Assembly: GCA_031553805.1 (NCBI GenBank)
Contig: JAVBLC010000002.1
Coordinates: forward strand, 267,287 to 331,286
Length of the DNA: 64,000 bases
Origin: JAITVB01 sp031553805
GTDB lineage: Bacteria; Bacteroidota; Bacteroidia; Bacteroidales; Rikenellaceae
Direction of reading: 5' to 3'
Shown here: positions 23,933 through 32,838 of the stretch, piece by piece
Position numbering within the stretch: position 1 is the stretch's first letter
Layout of the letters: each line of letters opens with the position of its first letter
Notes under the pieces: model-generated
The model's input: only the letters and a program-made list of their open reading frames with translations
What the model was told of the DNA's origin: nothing
Databases searched by the model: none
Position numbers and translations under genes: made by a program

Positions 23933-24874
23933 ATGCTTAGCAGAAGATTATTACGCATCAAGGTCGTCAAGGCGCTCTACGCCCATTTCACGTCCGAGTC
24001 CGACTCCCTGATCGTTTCCGAAAAGAACCTGGTCTTCAGCATCGACAAGGCCTATGAGTTGTACCACCTGCTGCTCAGCTTGGCGGTCGACGTACGCCAA
24101 TACGCCCTCCAGCGGATCGAAATCGGCAAGGCCAAAATGCTCCCCACGGCCGAAGACCTCAACCCCAACACGAAATTCGTTGACAACCGGGTGATCGAAC
24201 GGATCGCTGCAAGCGAACCGCTCAGCGATTACCTGGCGACGCATAAACTGAGTTGGTCGAACTATCCCGAGCTGGTCAAAAGACTCTACCAACGTCTTGT
24301 GGAATCGGATTACTACAAGGAATACATGGCTTCGCCCACACGCTCGTTCCGCCAGGACCGGCAACTGGTCGAAAAATTCTTTATCGAGGCCGTCGAAGAT
24401 TTCGAACCGTTGGAAGAAGCGCTCGAAGAGCAGTCGATCTACTGGGTCGACGACGTCGATTTTTCGCTGATCTTGATCGTCAAGACGTTGCAGGACATGG
24501 AGGCGGATGGTCCGTTGCCCCTACTGCCAGAGTACAAGAACGACGACGACCGCGAATTTCCGCGCGAGTTGTTCCGCAAGGCCCTTGTGAACCACAAGGA
24601 GTATTTCGGCTACATCGACGCCAACACCAAGAATTGGGACCTGGAGCGTATCGCCTTTATGGACCGAATCGTGATGCTGGCCGCGATTGCCGAAATCATT
24701 GGCTTTCCGACGATCCCGGTCAAAGTGACCTTTGACGAATTCATCGAGATTTCGAAATACTACTGCACCCCTTCGAGCAGTACCTTCATCAACGGCGTCC
24801 TCGACAAGATTGTCGAGAACCTCAAGACCGAAGGCAAAATCGAAAAACAGGGCCGCGGGCTGGTCGAAAATTAA
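23933..24874 (+). CDS. nusB: Transcription antitermination factor NusB
   Basis: 313 residues, the long form usual in Bacteroidota, against about 140 in proteobacteria. The N-terminal half (MLSRRLLRIKVVKALYAHFT) is an extra helical region. The canonical NusB fold is in the last 140 residues (WDLERIAFMDRIVMLAAIAE, FPTIPVKVTFDEFIEISKYY, FINGVLDKIVENL). It functions in rRNA antitermination with NusE and boxA. First gene of an operon with mtgA and two M16 peptidases. Confidence 0.9.
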   Translation: MLSRRLLRIKVVKALYAHFTSESDSLIVSEKNLVFSIDKAYELYHLLLSLAVDVRQYALQRIEIGKAKMLPTAEDLNPNTKFVDNRVIERIAASEPLSDYLATHKLSWSNYPELVKRLYQRLVESDYYKEYMASPTRSFRQDRQLVEKFFIEAVEDFEPLEEALEEQSIYWVDDVDFSLILIVKTLQDMEADGPLPLLPEYKNDDDREFPRELFRKALVNHKEYFGYIDANTKNWDLERIAFMDRIVMLAAIAEIIGFPTIPVKVTFDEFIEISKYYCTPSSSTFINGVLDKIVENLKTEGKIEKQGRGLVEN

Positions 24875-24884
24875 CCGTTGACCG

Positions 24885-25601
24885 ATGCGTTACCTTTGGC
24901 GATTGGTCTGTTACCTGGCGATTTTCCTGTTCACTTTTTCGGTGGGCTCGGCGCTTTGGCTGCGCTTCGTTCCGGTAACGGTTACGCCGCTCAAGGTGAT
25001 CCGCATGGTGCAAAATATGCCCGAGGAAGGTTTTTCAGTAAAGAGCCGTTGGCGATCATTGGAACGGATCAATCCGTTGATGGTACGGGCGGTGGTGGCA
25101 ACCGAAGATAATAATTTCCTGACCCATAAGGGCTTCGATCTTGATGCAATCCGCCAGGCGATAGACGAGCGCCAGCGCGGCCGCCGGGTGCGCGGGGCGA
25201 GTACGATCTCGCAACAGACCGCTAAAAACGTCTGGTGCACCCCAGACCAAACCTGGTTTCGCAAGGGCTGGGAAGCGTGGTACACGCTGCTGATCGAAAC
25301 CTTGTGGCCCAAGCACCGCATCATGGAGGTTTACCTCAATGTGATCGAAACGCATGATAACGTGTACGGCGCGGAGGCTACCGCCCGCACGTTTTACAAT
25401 AAGACGGGCGAAAAACTCAACGCCCATGAGGCGTCGATGATCGCCACCGTGTTGCCTTCGCCGCGGCGGATGAACCTGGCCCGGCCGTCTACCTACATGG
25501 TCAACCGGGCGGCACAGGTGCGCCGGTTGATGAACCAGCTCGGACCCGTCGATTTCGATAACCCGCCGCCGAAACCGGAAAACAACTCACGTCGCCGATG
25601 A
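24885..25601 (+). CDS. mtgA: Monofunctional peptidoglycan glycosyltransferase
   Basis: 238 residues, family GT51. One N-terminal membrane anchor spans about 5-25 (WRLVCYLAIFLFTFSVGSAL). The catalytic motif VATEDNNFLTHKGFD carries the general base Glu; GASTISQQTAKNVW (second motif) and YLNVIETHDNVYGAEATART (later motif) follow. It polymerises glycan strands from lipid II at the inner membrane. Its TGA overlaps the next ATG. Confidence 0.94.
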   Translation: MRYLWRLVCYLAIFLFTFSVGSALWLRFVPVTVTPLKVIRMVQNMPEEGFSVKSRWRSLERINPLMVRAVVATEDNNFLTHKGFDLDAIRQAIDERQRGRRVRGASTISQQTAKNVWCTPDQTWFRKGWEAWYTLLIETLWPKHRIMEVYLNVIETHDNVYGAEATARTFYNKTGEKLNAHEASMIATVLPSPRRMNLARPSTYMVNRAAQVRRLMNQLGPVDFDNPPPKPENNSRRR

Positions 25602-26854
25602 TTACCTACGAAAGAACAATGTTGCCCAACGGCCTGACGGTCATTGCCCATCGTGACACGACGACGCCTATGGCGGCGGTCAACGTGCTCTATAAAGTAG
25701 GGGCGCGCAACGAGTCGCCCGACCGCACAGGATTCGCCCACCTGTTCGAACACCTGATGTTCGGCGGCAGCGTGAACATTCCCGACTACGACGGCCCGGT
25801 GCAGATGGCCTGCGGCGAGAACAACGCCTTTACGAATAACGACTATACGGACTATTACCTCACGCTGCCCACGGCCAACCTTGAAACCGCCCTCTGGCTC
25901 GAATCCGACCGGATGCTCGACCTGGCGTTCAACGAAAAAAGCCTCGAAGTGCAGCGCAAGGTGGTGGTCGAAGAGTTCAACCAGCGCTACCTGAACCAGC
26001 CCTACGGCGACCTGTGGCTGCTGATGCGCCCGCTGTGTTATGCGGTGCACCCCTACCGCTGGCCGACGATCGGGGCTACGCCCGACCATATCCGTAGCGC
26101 GACTATGGGCGATGTCAAAGCGTTTTATGCCCGCTACTACAACCCCGATAACGCGATCCTGTCGATTGCTTCCGACCTCGACCCGCAAAAGGTTTTTGCA
26201 TTGGCCGAAAAATGGTTTGGCGACATTCCGCATGGGAAAGCCATAGCGAACGATATCCCTGCCGAACCGGAGCAGACCGAAGCCCGCCGCCTCGAAGTCG
26301 AACGAGACGTTCCGGCCACGGTGGTCGTGATCGCTTTCCACACCGGTGCGCGCATGGCGGCCGATTTTTACATGAATGACGTGATCTCGGACCTGCTCTC
26401 CAACGGCAACTCCTCGCGCCTTTACCAACGTCTGGTCAAGGGGGTGGGGGGGCGAGCGCTCTTTTCGAGCGTCAACGCCTACCTGACGGCCGAGGTCGAC
26501 CCGGGCCTTTTCGTCGTCACGGGCCACCTGCACCCCGGCGTAGCTCCCGCCGAAGCCGAAGCCGCGCTGTGGCGGGAACTGGAATTGCTGAAGGATAAGG
26601 CACCCGCCGACGAAGAATTACAGAAAGTGCGGAATAAATATGAGTCCGGCGTGATTTTTGGCGAGATCAACGTGATGAACAAAGCGATGAACCTCGGTTT
26701 CTATGAGATGCTGGGCGACCTGCCGCTGATCAATGCCGAGGTTGGGCGCTACCAAGCCGTGACCGCCGAAGACGTAATGACCCAATCCCAAAAGCTGTTC
26801 CGGGAAGAGAATAGTTGTACCCTGATTTATAAGAGCCGCCATGAATCCCGATAG
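25598..26854 (+). CDS. M16-family zinc metallopeptidase (active-type subunit)
   Basis: 418 residues with the inverted zinc motif HLFEH at 48-52 (TGFAHLFEHLMF) and the distal Glu region (RKVVVEEFNQRYLNQPYGD). It has two M16 halves: catalytic N-terminal and structural C-terminal (RDVPATVVVIAFHTGARMAA). No signal peptide is seen, suggesting a cytoplasmic peptidase. It overlaps mtgA by 4 bp and the next M16 gene by 14 bp, consistent with a heterodimer like mitochondrial processing peptidase. Confidence 0.92.
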   Translation: MITYERTMLPNGLTVIAHRDTTTPMAAVNVLYKVGARNESPDRTGFAHLFEHLMFGGSVNIPDYDGPVQMACGENNAFTNNDYTDYYLTLPTANLETALWLESDRMLDLAFNEKSLEVQRKVVVEEFNQRYLNQPYGDLWLLMRPLCYAVHPYRWPTIGATPDHIRSATMGDVKAFYARYYNPDNAILSIASDLDPQKVFALAEKWFGDIPHGKAIANDIPAEPEQTEARRLEVERDVPATVVVIAFHTGARMAADFYMNDVISDLLSNGNSSRLYQRLVKGVGGRALFSSVNAYLTAEVDPGLFVVTGHLHPGVAPAEAEAALWRELELLKDKAPADEELQKVRNKYESGVIFGEINVMNKAMNLGFYEMLGDLPLINAEVGRYQAVTAEDVMTQSQKLFREENSCTLIYKSRHESR

Positions 26855-28109
26855 AGTCCGCCAACCCGCGATCCACATCCCCGAGGGGGTCGTCCTGCCG
26901 CCCGCCCGCCGGGTGGGTACGCCTTGCGGCATTCCGCTCCACGTGCTCTCGACACCGGGCTTCGAAGTGGCCCGTGTGAGCCTTGTTTTCCGGGCCGGGG
27001 TGCGTTTTCAGACGCAGCCGTTCCAGGCTTCCGCTGCCCTGAATCTGATGGGCGAGGGGACTGCCCGCTATTCGTCGGCCGAGATATCGGAAATGATCGA
27101 TTTCTATGGCGCATACCTCGAAATGAGCCTCGATCGCGATTATGCGGTGGTGACCCTTTCGTGCCTGTCTAAATTCCTGCCGACGATGCTTTCGTTGCTC
27201 GAAGAGGTGGTTTGCCGACCGGCCTTCTCGCCCGAAGAGTTAGCGGTTTATGCCGCCAAACGCAAGCAACAACTGCGGATGGAACGCGAAAAACCGTCGT
27301 TCCGCGCCCGCGAAATGTTTACAGAGGCCCTCTACGGCAAGGATCATCCTTACGGTAGTTATTTTCCGGAAGAAGAATACGATAAACTAACGCCCGAAGC
27401 ACTCCGCGCTTTTCATCACCAATATTACGTTTCTAAAAACTGCTTTGCCGTGGCGAGCGGCGAGCTTTCCGAAAACGACCTGTCGGGCATTATCCGCCTG
27501 CTCGATGCGATTCCGCAGGGGGGGCAGGCCGGTTTTCCGGAAATTCCGCCGCATCCTGAATTTTCCCCTGTCCGGATGACGCGGGACGGGGCGTTGCAAT
27601 CGGCCATCCGCATCGGAAAACTGATGTTTCCGCGTTCGCACCCCGATTTTACAGGGATGCAGGTGGTGATGACCATCCTGGGGGGCTATTTCGGCTCGCG
27701 CCTGGTGTCGAATCTGCGTGAGGACAAGGGATATACCTACGGGGTATTTTCTACGATGGTCAATCTCGAGTCGGCTGGCCACCTGGCCATTGCGACCGAG
27801 GTGGCGGCCGAGCATACCGATGCGGCGATCGCCGAGATTTTTCGCGAGATGGCCCGCTTGTGCAACGAACCGGTCGGCGACGAAGAGCTCGATATGGTCA
27901 GAAATATTATCACGGGCGAGATGATGCGTATTCTCGACGGCCCGTTCGGCATTGCCGACGTGACGATCGAAAATATCCAGAACGGGACGGATAACGGCTA
28001 CCTCGATCGCTTCCTGGCCGAGGTCAAGGCGATCACGCCCGAGCGGGTGCAGACGCTTTCGCGTCGTTACCTGGCTACCGACGATTTTGTACGGGTCGTC
28101 GTCGGCTAA
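26841..28109 (+). CDS. M16-family peptidase-like protein (no zinc motif)
   Basis: 422 residues, same fold as the preceding protein, but at the metal site it reads ALNLMGEGTARYSSAEISEM with no HxxEH. SNLREDKGYTYGVFSTMVNL in the C-terminal half is typical of M16. It is therefore the non-catalytic partner, likely forming the substrate cage with the upstream subunit. The start overlaps the partner's 3' end, indicating coupled translation. Confidence 0.9.
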   Translation: MNPDRVRQPAIHIPEGVVLPPARRVGTPCGIPLHVLSTPGFEVARVSLVFRAGVRFQTQPFQASAALNLMGEGTARYSSAEISEMIDFYGAYLEMSLDRDYAVVTLSCLSKFLPTMLSLLEEVVCRPAFSPEELAVYAAKRKQQLRMEREKPSFRAREMFTEALYGKDHPYGSYFPEEEYDKLTPEALRAFHHQYYVSKNCFAVASGELSENDLSGIIRLLDAIPQGGQAGFPEIPPHPEFSPVRMTRDGALQSAIRIGKLMFPRSHPDFTGMQVVMTILGGYFGSRLVSNLREDKGYTYGVFSTMVNLESAGHLAIATEVAAEHTDAAIAEIFREMARLCNEPVGDEELDMVRNIITGEMMRILDGPFGIADVTIENIQNGTDNGYLDRFLAEVKAITPERVQTLSRRYLATDDFVRVVVG

Positions 28110-28110
28110 G

Positions 28111-28173
28111 GTGCGTGCCCGCACAGGGAGTTTTTCCAAAGCAAAGAGAATCCCCCCCAGTGCGGGGACGCAC
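28111..28173. repeat. Pair of inverted REP-like hairpins
   Basis: GTGCGTGCCCGCACAGGGAG (28111-28130) and, inverted, CCCCAGTGCGGGGACGCAC (28155-28173). Each forms its own hairpin and the two can pair with each other, a BIME-like arrangement just after the M16 stop codon. Confidence 0.65.
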
Positions 28174-28302
28174 CATAAAAATCTCTTGTGCGAGGGCCAG
28201 TAAATAGCACGGCGGGCAAAAGCCCGTCGCAACTTTTTATCAAGAAAAAAAGTTGAACAACAACGCAAAAACCGTTATCTTCGCGAAAGCAAAAAAGGGA
28301 AA

Positions 28303-29556
28303 ATGAAGGAATATGACGTAGTGGTGGTCGGCGGCGGCCCCGCAGGCATGATGGCGGCAGCCACCGCATCGGCCGCAGGCCACAAAACCCTGCTGGTCGA
28401 AAAAATGGAACGCCCCGGACGCAAGCTGCGCATCACGGGCAAAGGCCGTTGCAACCTGACCAATACCCGGATGGGCGACGAATTCCTGGAAAAAGTGCGT
28501 GCCAATCCCGAATTTTTCCGGTCGTCGCTGTCGTTTTTTTCGACCAAATCCACGATACAGTTTTTCGAAAAAAACGGCGTCAAACTCGTCACCGAACGCG
28601 GCGACCGTGTCTTTCCGGCCAGCGGCAAGGCGTGGGACATTTCCGATGCACTTGTCAATTTTTGTAAAAAGACCGAAGTAGATATTCTTTGCAATACCCG
28701 CGTAATAAAAATCGATACCGAAAAAAAGGCGATCGAATCGGTCGTCGTTAAAAATAAACGCAGCGTGAGCGAACGCATTTTTTGCAAGAATGTCATTATC
28801 GCTACCGGCGGAATGTCCTATCCCGCCACGGGTTCGACGGGCGACGGCTACCAACTGGCCAACGAACTGGGCCACAGCATCGTCGAGTTGCGCCCCTCGC
28901 TCGTCCCGCTCGAGATCGAACCGGCGATGGCCCGCCAACTGGCCGGGCTCGGCCTGCGCAACGTCAACCTGACGCTGCTGGTCGACGGCCAGCCTGTGGC
29001 GAGCGAATTCGGCGAAATGGACTTTTTTGACCGCGGAATGGAAGGCGCCCTGATCCTGCGGATCAGCCGCCAGGCGGTCGACGCACTGATCGAAGAAAAA
29101 CAGGTCGAAGTGTCGATCGACCTGAAACCGGCCCTCGACGTCGAACAACTCCAGGCCCGCATCGTCCGCGAACGCGAAGAATTTTCAGAAGAGGCCACAG
29201 TCAAAGATCTTTTGTCGAAGCTGACGCTCCAAAAGATCCTGCCTTTGGTCGAGAAACAGGCCGACGTGCCGCAAACCCTTTCGCTGCTGCAACTTGAGCA
29301 GGAGCAGGTCGATCGGCTGATCGCCGCGCTGAAAGACGTGCGGGTACGGGTGACCGACTACCGTCCGTTCACCGAGGCGGTGATTACGGCCGGCGGTGTC
29401 GACGTGTCGCAGGTCGACCCGCGCACGTTGCAGTCGACCCTGGTGTCGGGCCTTTATTTTGCCGGCGAGGTGCTCGACATCGACGCCGACACGGGTGGAT
29501 ACAACATCCAGATCGCCCTCTCCACGGGCCGCGTGGCCGGGCGATTGTATAAATAA
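28303..29556 (+). CDS. HI0933/BaiN-type flavoprotein oxidoreductase
   Basis: 417 residues. The Rossmann FAD motif VVVGGGPAGMMAAATASAAG is at 7-26, followed by GRKLRITGKGRCNLTNTRMG, diagnostic of the HI0933 family. IIATGGMSYPATGSTGDGYQ sits in the middle, and the FAD-closing GLYFAGEVLDIDADTGGYNI near the end. The physiological substrate is not known for most members. It appears complete. The upstream region has hairpins (CGGGCaaaaGCCCG near 28212-28225) that probably end the preceding operon. Confidence 0.92.
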   Translation: MKEYDVVVVGGGPAGMMAAATASAAGHKTLLVEKMERPGRKLRITGKGRCNLTNTRMGDEFLEKVRANPEFFRSSLSFFSTKSTIQFFEKNGVKLVTERGDRVFPASGKAWDISDALVNFCKKTEVDILCNTRVIKIDTEKKAIESVVVKNKRSVSERIFCKNVIIATGGMSYPATGSTGDGYQLANELGHSIVELRPSLVPLEIEPAMARQLAGLGLRNVNLTLLVDGQPVASEFGEMDFFDRGMEGALILRISRQAVDALIEEKQVEVSIDLKPALDVEQLQARIVREREEFSEEATVKDLLSKLTLQKILPLVEKQADVPQTLSLLQLEQEQVDRLIAALKDVRVRVTDYRPFTEAVITAGGVDVSQVDPRTLQSTLVSGLYFAGEVLDIDADTGGYNIQIALSTGRVAGRLYK

Positions 29557-29562
29557 GCGACC

Positions 29563-29958
29563 ATGCGCAACCTCAGCTTCCGCACAGCCCGTTGGCTGGG
29601 CAACCTGTTCGCTTTCCGTCATTGGCGGGGGCGGGCGATTCATTCGCCGTTCATGTACGGCCTGGTGCGGGGCGTGTGGGTCGAGCGGCGGATGACGCTT
29701 GAAGAATATCTCGGCTATCCCTGCATCGAAGCCGGCGACCGCAGCCCGGCCGAGATCGAAACCCTGGCCAGCGAACTGGCTGCTACACCCGAGCCTGCCT
29801 GTCTTGTAGTGCGTAAAATCGACTGCTTTTTAGACTATTGTAAAATTTGCCAAAAGATCAGCGCAGAAGAAGATTGCGTCAGTGTGGATCGTTATAAAGA
29901 ATGGTACCTGTTCTTTCACCCGAAGCTACCTCGGCAGCATTACAAAATCCGCTACTGA
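29563..29958 (+). CDS. 131-residue hypothetical protein
   Basis: RHWRGRAIHSPFMYGLVRGV near the N-terminus resembles the leading segment (HSPFVxxL) of Bacteroidota SAM-dependent methyltransferases, but the methyltransferase domain is missing. The rest (ACLVVRKIDCFLDYCKICQK, EWYLFFHPKLPRQHYKIRY) is unassigned and contains four Cys. It lies 6 bp after the flavoprotein gene and 3 bp before the next gene. It is either a truncated methyltransferase relative or a small family of its own. Confidence 0.6.
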   Translation: MRNLSFRTARWLGNLFAFRHWRGRAIHSPFMYGLVRGVWVERRMTLEEYLGYPCIEAGDRSPAEIETLASELAATPEPACLVVRKIDCFLDYCKICQKISAEEDCVSVDRYKEWYLFFHPKLPRQHYKIRY

Positions 29959-29961
29959 CCG

Positions 29962-31518
29962 ATGAGAAAGATCCTGTTGCTGACCCTTTCCCTGTTGGCT
30001 TTGACCGTCTGTCGTTCGGCGCCCAAAAAATCTTACCCCGATTGTGCTGTGAGTTCGGGTTGCGAGCGGATCGCACTCGACAGCAACACCCTGAAGAACC
30101 TCGAAGTGCTTTGTCGGGTGTGGGGTTTTGCGAAGTCCCACCATCCGGTTTTCACGACCCGTGCGGTCGATGCCGATTATGAGTTTTTTGCCTTGCTGCA
30201 ACAGGCCGTCCATGTCGACCGCGACACCCGGAACCTGATTCTGCACAGCTGGGTCGACGGCCTGGGAACGTTCAGAACTGATCGCGCCCACTACGAAAAA
30301 TATTTCCAGGACGACCGTCCCCACCGGATGGTCACCGAAGCGGCGTGGATCGCCGATACGACCACCCTCGGCCCGGCGCTCAGCACGTTGCTGTCCGATT
30401 TGCGTTATGCCCGCCGCAGCGGTGGCAACCGTTACCTGCCCCGAGCGAATTATATAGCGACAAATCTCGATTTCCGGGAATCGGAAGCGGCTTACGAATC
30501 GCTGACCGATCCCGATTGCGGCTACCGCCTGTTGTCGCTGGTCCGCTATTGGAACATCATCGAGTATTTTTTCCCGAACAAACATTTGACCGACCAGCCG
30601 TGGGACGCAGTGCTGGCCGAATTCCTGCCGGTTTTCGCCGATGCCCGCACTGGCCTCGAATACAAGGAAGCCGCGAGTCGCCTGATCGCGCAGATCGATG
30701 ACTCGCATGGTGTTGCCAACACCAACTATGATCTTTTCGGGAAACGGTTTGCCCCTTTCCAGGCTGCCTTCATCGAAGGCCGGCCGATCGTGCTGTTAGC
30801 CTCCGACACAGTGCCGCAGGGCGATAAGCTCACACCGGGCGACGAAATTGTCAGCGTTGCCGGTTTGCTGGTCAGCGATTATATTGCTAAGACAGACTGC
30901 TATGTCTCTGTTTCCAACCGCGACGGCTTGTTGCGGGAAACTGTCTGGAGCCTTGCCCGCACCCCGGCCGATACATTGGAGATTGTCTATCTCCGGGACT
31001 CTGTGCCGCACCGGGTCACTTATCCGACGCGGGAAGAACCCCTCTTTCCTCCTGATCCTGCCCCTTGGCGGATGATCAACGAAGGGATCGGCTATCTCTA
31101 TGCCCAAACATACGATCCGAAAGAGGCCAAACAAATGAAACAGGCTTTTAACAGAGCCAGGGCTGTGATCATCGATCTGCGTTGTTATCCCACCGGCCTG
31201 TTCCGCTCGCTCATCTGCAATTTCTTTGGACCGGAATCAGTGCAGAGTGCCTTGTCAGCAAGGCCCATCCGCCGCTTACCCGGCTATTTTCTGCTAACAG
31301 TGCAAAAAAGCGGGAAAGGGCATAAAGATTGTTATTCCGGCAGGGTGATTGTCTTGGTTAACCAAGAGAGTCGGAGTTATGCCGAAAATATGACGATGAT
31401 TTGCCAGGCGATGATTCCCGATGTGACGGTGGTCGGATCACAGACCGCGGGGGCCGACGGCGATGTTTCGTATGTCGTTTTGCCGGGAAATATGGTCACC
31501 CGGTTTTCGGGCTATTGA
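29962..31518 (+). CDS. S41-family (tail-specific-protease-like) peptidase, C-terminally short
   Basis: 518 residues with an N-terminal signal-like segment (MRKILLLTLSLLALTVCRSA). A helical S41 N-domain (EVLCRVWGFAKSHHPVFTTR, LVRYWNIIEYFFPNKHL) and PDZ-like region (KLTPGDEIVSVAGLLVSDYI) precede the peptidase fold (ARAVIIDLRCYPTG, VIVLVNQESRSYAENMTMIC, VTVVGSQTAGADGDVSYVVL). Ser in ESRSYAE is the expected nucleophile area. It stops right after TRFSGY, where relatives continue with GxxVYYPDG...GIVPD. About 40 residues are missing, so activity is uncertain. Confidence 0.82.
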   Translation: MRKILLLTLSLLALTVCRSAPKKSYPDCAVSSGCERIALDSNTLKNLEVLCRVWGFAKSHHPVFTTRAVDADYEFFALLQQAVHVDRDTRNLILHSWVDGLGTFRTDRAHYEKYFQDDRPHRMVTEAAWIADTTTLGPALSTLLSDLRYARRSGGNRYLPRANYIATNLDFRESEAAYESLTDPDCGYRLLSLVRYWNIIEYFFPNKHLTDQPWDAVLAEFLPVFADARTGLEYKEAASRLIAQIDDSHGVANTNYDLFGKRFAPFQAAFIEGRPIVLLASDTVPQGDKLTPGDEIVSVAGLLVSDYIAKTDCYVSVSNRDGLLRETVWSLARTPADTLEIVYLRDSVPHRVTYPTREEPLFPPDPAPWRMINEGIGYLYAQTYDPKEAKQMKQAFNRARAVIIDLRCYPTGLFRSLICNFFGPESVQSALSARPIRRLPGYFLLTVQKSGKGHKDCYSGRVIVLVNQESRSYAENMTMICQAMIPDVTVVGSQTAGADGDVSYVVLPGNMVTRFSGY

Positions 31519-31541
31519 ACGTAACGAAAGATAAAACAGCG

Positions 31542-32096
31542 ATGAAAATCTACACGAAAACAGGCGACCGGGGCACGACCTCGCTCGTCGGCGGCCGGCG
31601 GGTGTCGAAACACGACCCGCGGGTCGAGGCCTATGGTGCGGTCGACGAGGTGATGGCCCAGGCGGCTTACCTGCGCGATCAGCTCAGTGACGAAGCCCTT
31701 GAAGAATATAAGAACGACCTGCTCCACGTCCTGAGCGACCTGATGAGCGCCGGAAGCGTTTTTGCCAATGAGGCGGCACCCGCCCCCACGGCCCTCGACA
31801 CCCTGGCCGCCGGCACCGCTTTTCTCGAAACGCGCATCGACTATCTCCAGGCTGAATTGCCCCCGGTGCGTCACTTCACCCTGCCGGGGGGACACCCGCT
31901 GGTGTCGCTCGCCCACGTGGTGCGTACCGTCTGCCGCCGGGCCGAGCGCGAGGCGACCAAAATCGATGATAATACTGATGCCCATTGGCTCGCAGTGGGT
32001 TATCTCAACCGCCTGTCGGACTACCTTTATGTGTTGGGCCGAAAAATTTCACAGGAATTTAATGTAGAAGAGCTGTTTTGGATGCCGGAAAAATAA
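31542..32096 (+). CDS. PduO-type cob(I)yrinic acid a,c-diamide adenosyltransferase
   Basis: 184 residues; ATG 31542 gives MKIYTKTGDRGTTSLVGGRR, the classic ATP-binding start of this family, followed by VEAYGAVDEVMAQAAYLRDQ. VCRRAEREATKI and YLNRLSDYLYVLGR complete it. It transfers adenosyl from ATP to reduced corrinoid, making adenosylcobalamin in the cytoplasm. It lies 23 bp after the S41 gene. Confidence 0.95.
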   Translation: MKIYTKTGDRGTTSLVGGRRVSKHDPRVEAYGAVDEVMAQAAYLRDQLSDEALEEYKNDLLHVLSDLMSAGSVFANEAAPAPTALDTLAAGTAFLETRIDYLQAELPPVRHFTLPGGHPLVSLAHVVRTVCRRAEREATKIDDNTDAHWLAVGYLNRLSDYLYVLGRKISQEFNVEELFWMPEK

Positions 32097-32105
32097 AAAA
32101 TTGAC

Positions 32106-32113
32106 TATATTTG
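32106..32113 (+). promoter_or_regulatory. -7 element of the DUF2795 gene
   Basis: TATATTTG, 46 bp before the ATG at 32159. A -33 TTG at ideal spacing is not evident. Confidence 0.5.
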
Positions 32114-32158
32114 TCCTCCCTATACCGCAAGTGAAAATACCCATAATCAAAAAGCCCT

Positions 32159-32380
32159 ATGTACTGGACATTAGAGTTGGCGTCTAAGCTAGAAGACGCT
32201 CCCTGGCCCGCTACGAAAGATGAGTTGATCGACTACGCCGTGCGTTCGGGCGCTCCGCTCGAGGTTATCGAAAACCTTCAGGAGATCGAAGACGAAGGCG
32301 AAGTGTACGAAAGCATAGAAGACATCTGGCCCGACTATCCGAGCAAAGACGATTTTTTCTTCAACGAAGACGAGTATTAG
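32159..32380 (+). CDS. DUF2795 family protein
   Basis: 73 residues: MYWTLELASKLEDAPWPATK, DELIDYAVRSGAPLEVIENL, then an acidic tail ending YPSKDDFFFNEDEY. This is the short, highly conserved Bacteroidota DUF2795 protein, of unknown function. It is very acidic (many Asp/Glu) and single-domain. Own promoter and terminator make it a monocistronic unit. Confidence 0.9.
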   Translation: MYWTLELASKLEDAPWPATKDELIDYAVRSGAPLEVIENLQEIEDEGEVYESIEDIWPDYPSKDDFFFNEDEY

Positions 32381-32429
32381 GCGGATTTCTCTCGTAATTT
32401 CCTCAAAATACCACAGTTAAAAACTTACT

Positions 32430-32466
32430 ACAGGCGATCCTGGCGGGTCGCCTGTTTTATTTTATC
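32430..32466 (+). terminator. Terminator after the DUF2795 gene
   Basis: ACAGGCGA (32430-32437) pairs with TCGCCTGT (32448-32455), then TTTATTTTAT. Confidence 0.85.
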
Positions 32467-32502
32467 CCTATGGGATGATCAATAAACTTACTTAAAATAC
32501 AC

Positions 32503-32753
32503 TATATTTGTTCGTTATTCCTAAATAAAGACATAGTAAGTATGGGCTGAGTTAAGTCAAAATACCCAAAAGGCAACTTCGTTTTTCGGAACAAAGCAAA
32601 TGCAAAAGGGGAAAAAACGCTGGACCTCCAGTATAATGTCAATACCATTCCCGCTACCATATCTACTGGAATTTCTTTGCTTCCCGCCGAATGGTAGCGA
32701 TTGCCGCAGAGGCCGATATTTTCCGAAAGACCCTCCCGAACGGAGGGTTTTTT
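32503..32753 (+). ncRNA. Candidate non-coding RNA between promoter and terminator
   Basis: A -7 element TATATTTG (32503-32510) is followed by about 235 bp without a credible ORF and then a strong terminator (CCCTCC-cgaac-GGAGGG-TTTTTT, 32731-32753). Internal pairing includes CGCTACCAT (32652-32660) with ATGGTAGCG (32691-32699) and CTGGacctCCAG near 32622-32633. Size and structure suit a small RNA. I do not recognise the family. Confidence 0.4.
32731..32753 (+). terminator. Terminator upstream of the M23 peptidase gene
   Basis: CCCTCC, loop CGAAC, GGAGGG, TTTTTT. It ends the candidate RNA at 32503. Confidence 0.85.
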
Positions 32754-32756
32754 CGT

Positions 32757-32817
32757 TATCTTTGTCCGTGCAAAGTCAATTCATCCTAGTGCTGGGTGGC
32801 TCTTTTCGCTATCTTTG
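32757..32817 (+). promoter_or_regulatory. Two tandem -7 elements before the M23 gene
   Basis: TATCTTTG at 32757-32764 and at 32810-32817, each preceded by TTTTCG, 22 and 75 bp before the ATG at 32839. Neither has an obvious -33 TTG; the second is best placed. Confidence 0.5.
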
Positions 32818-32838
32818 TGCAATAATAAAATTTTTGCA

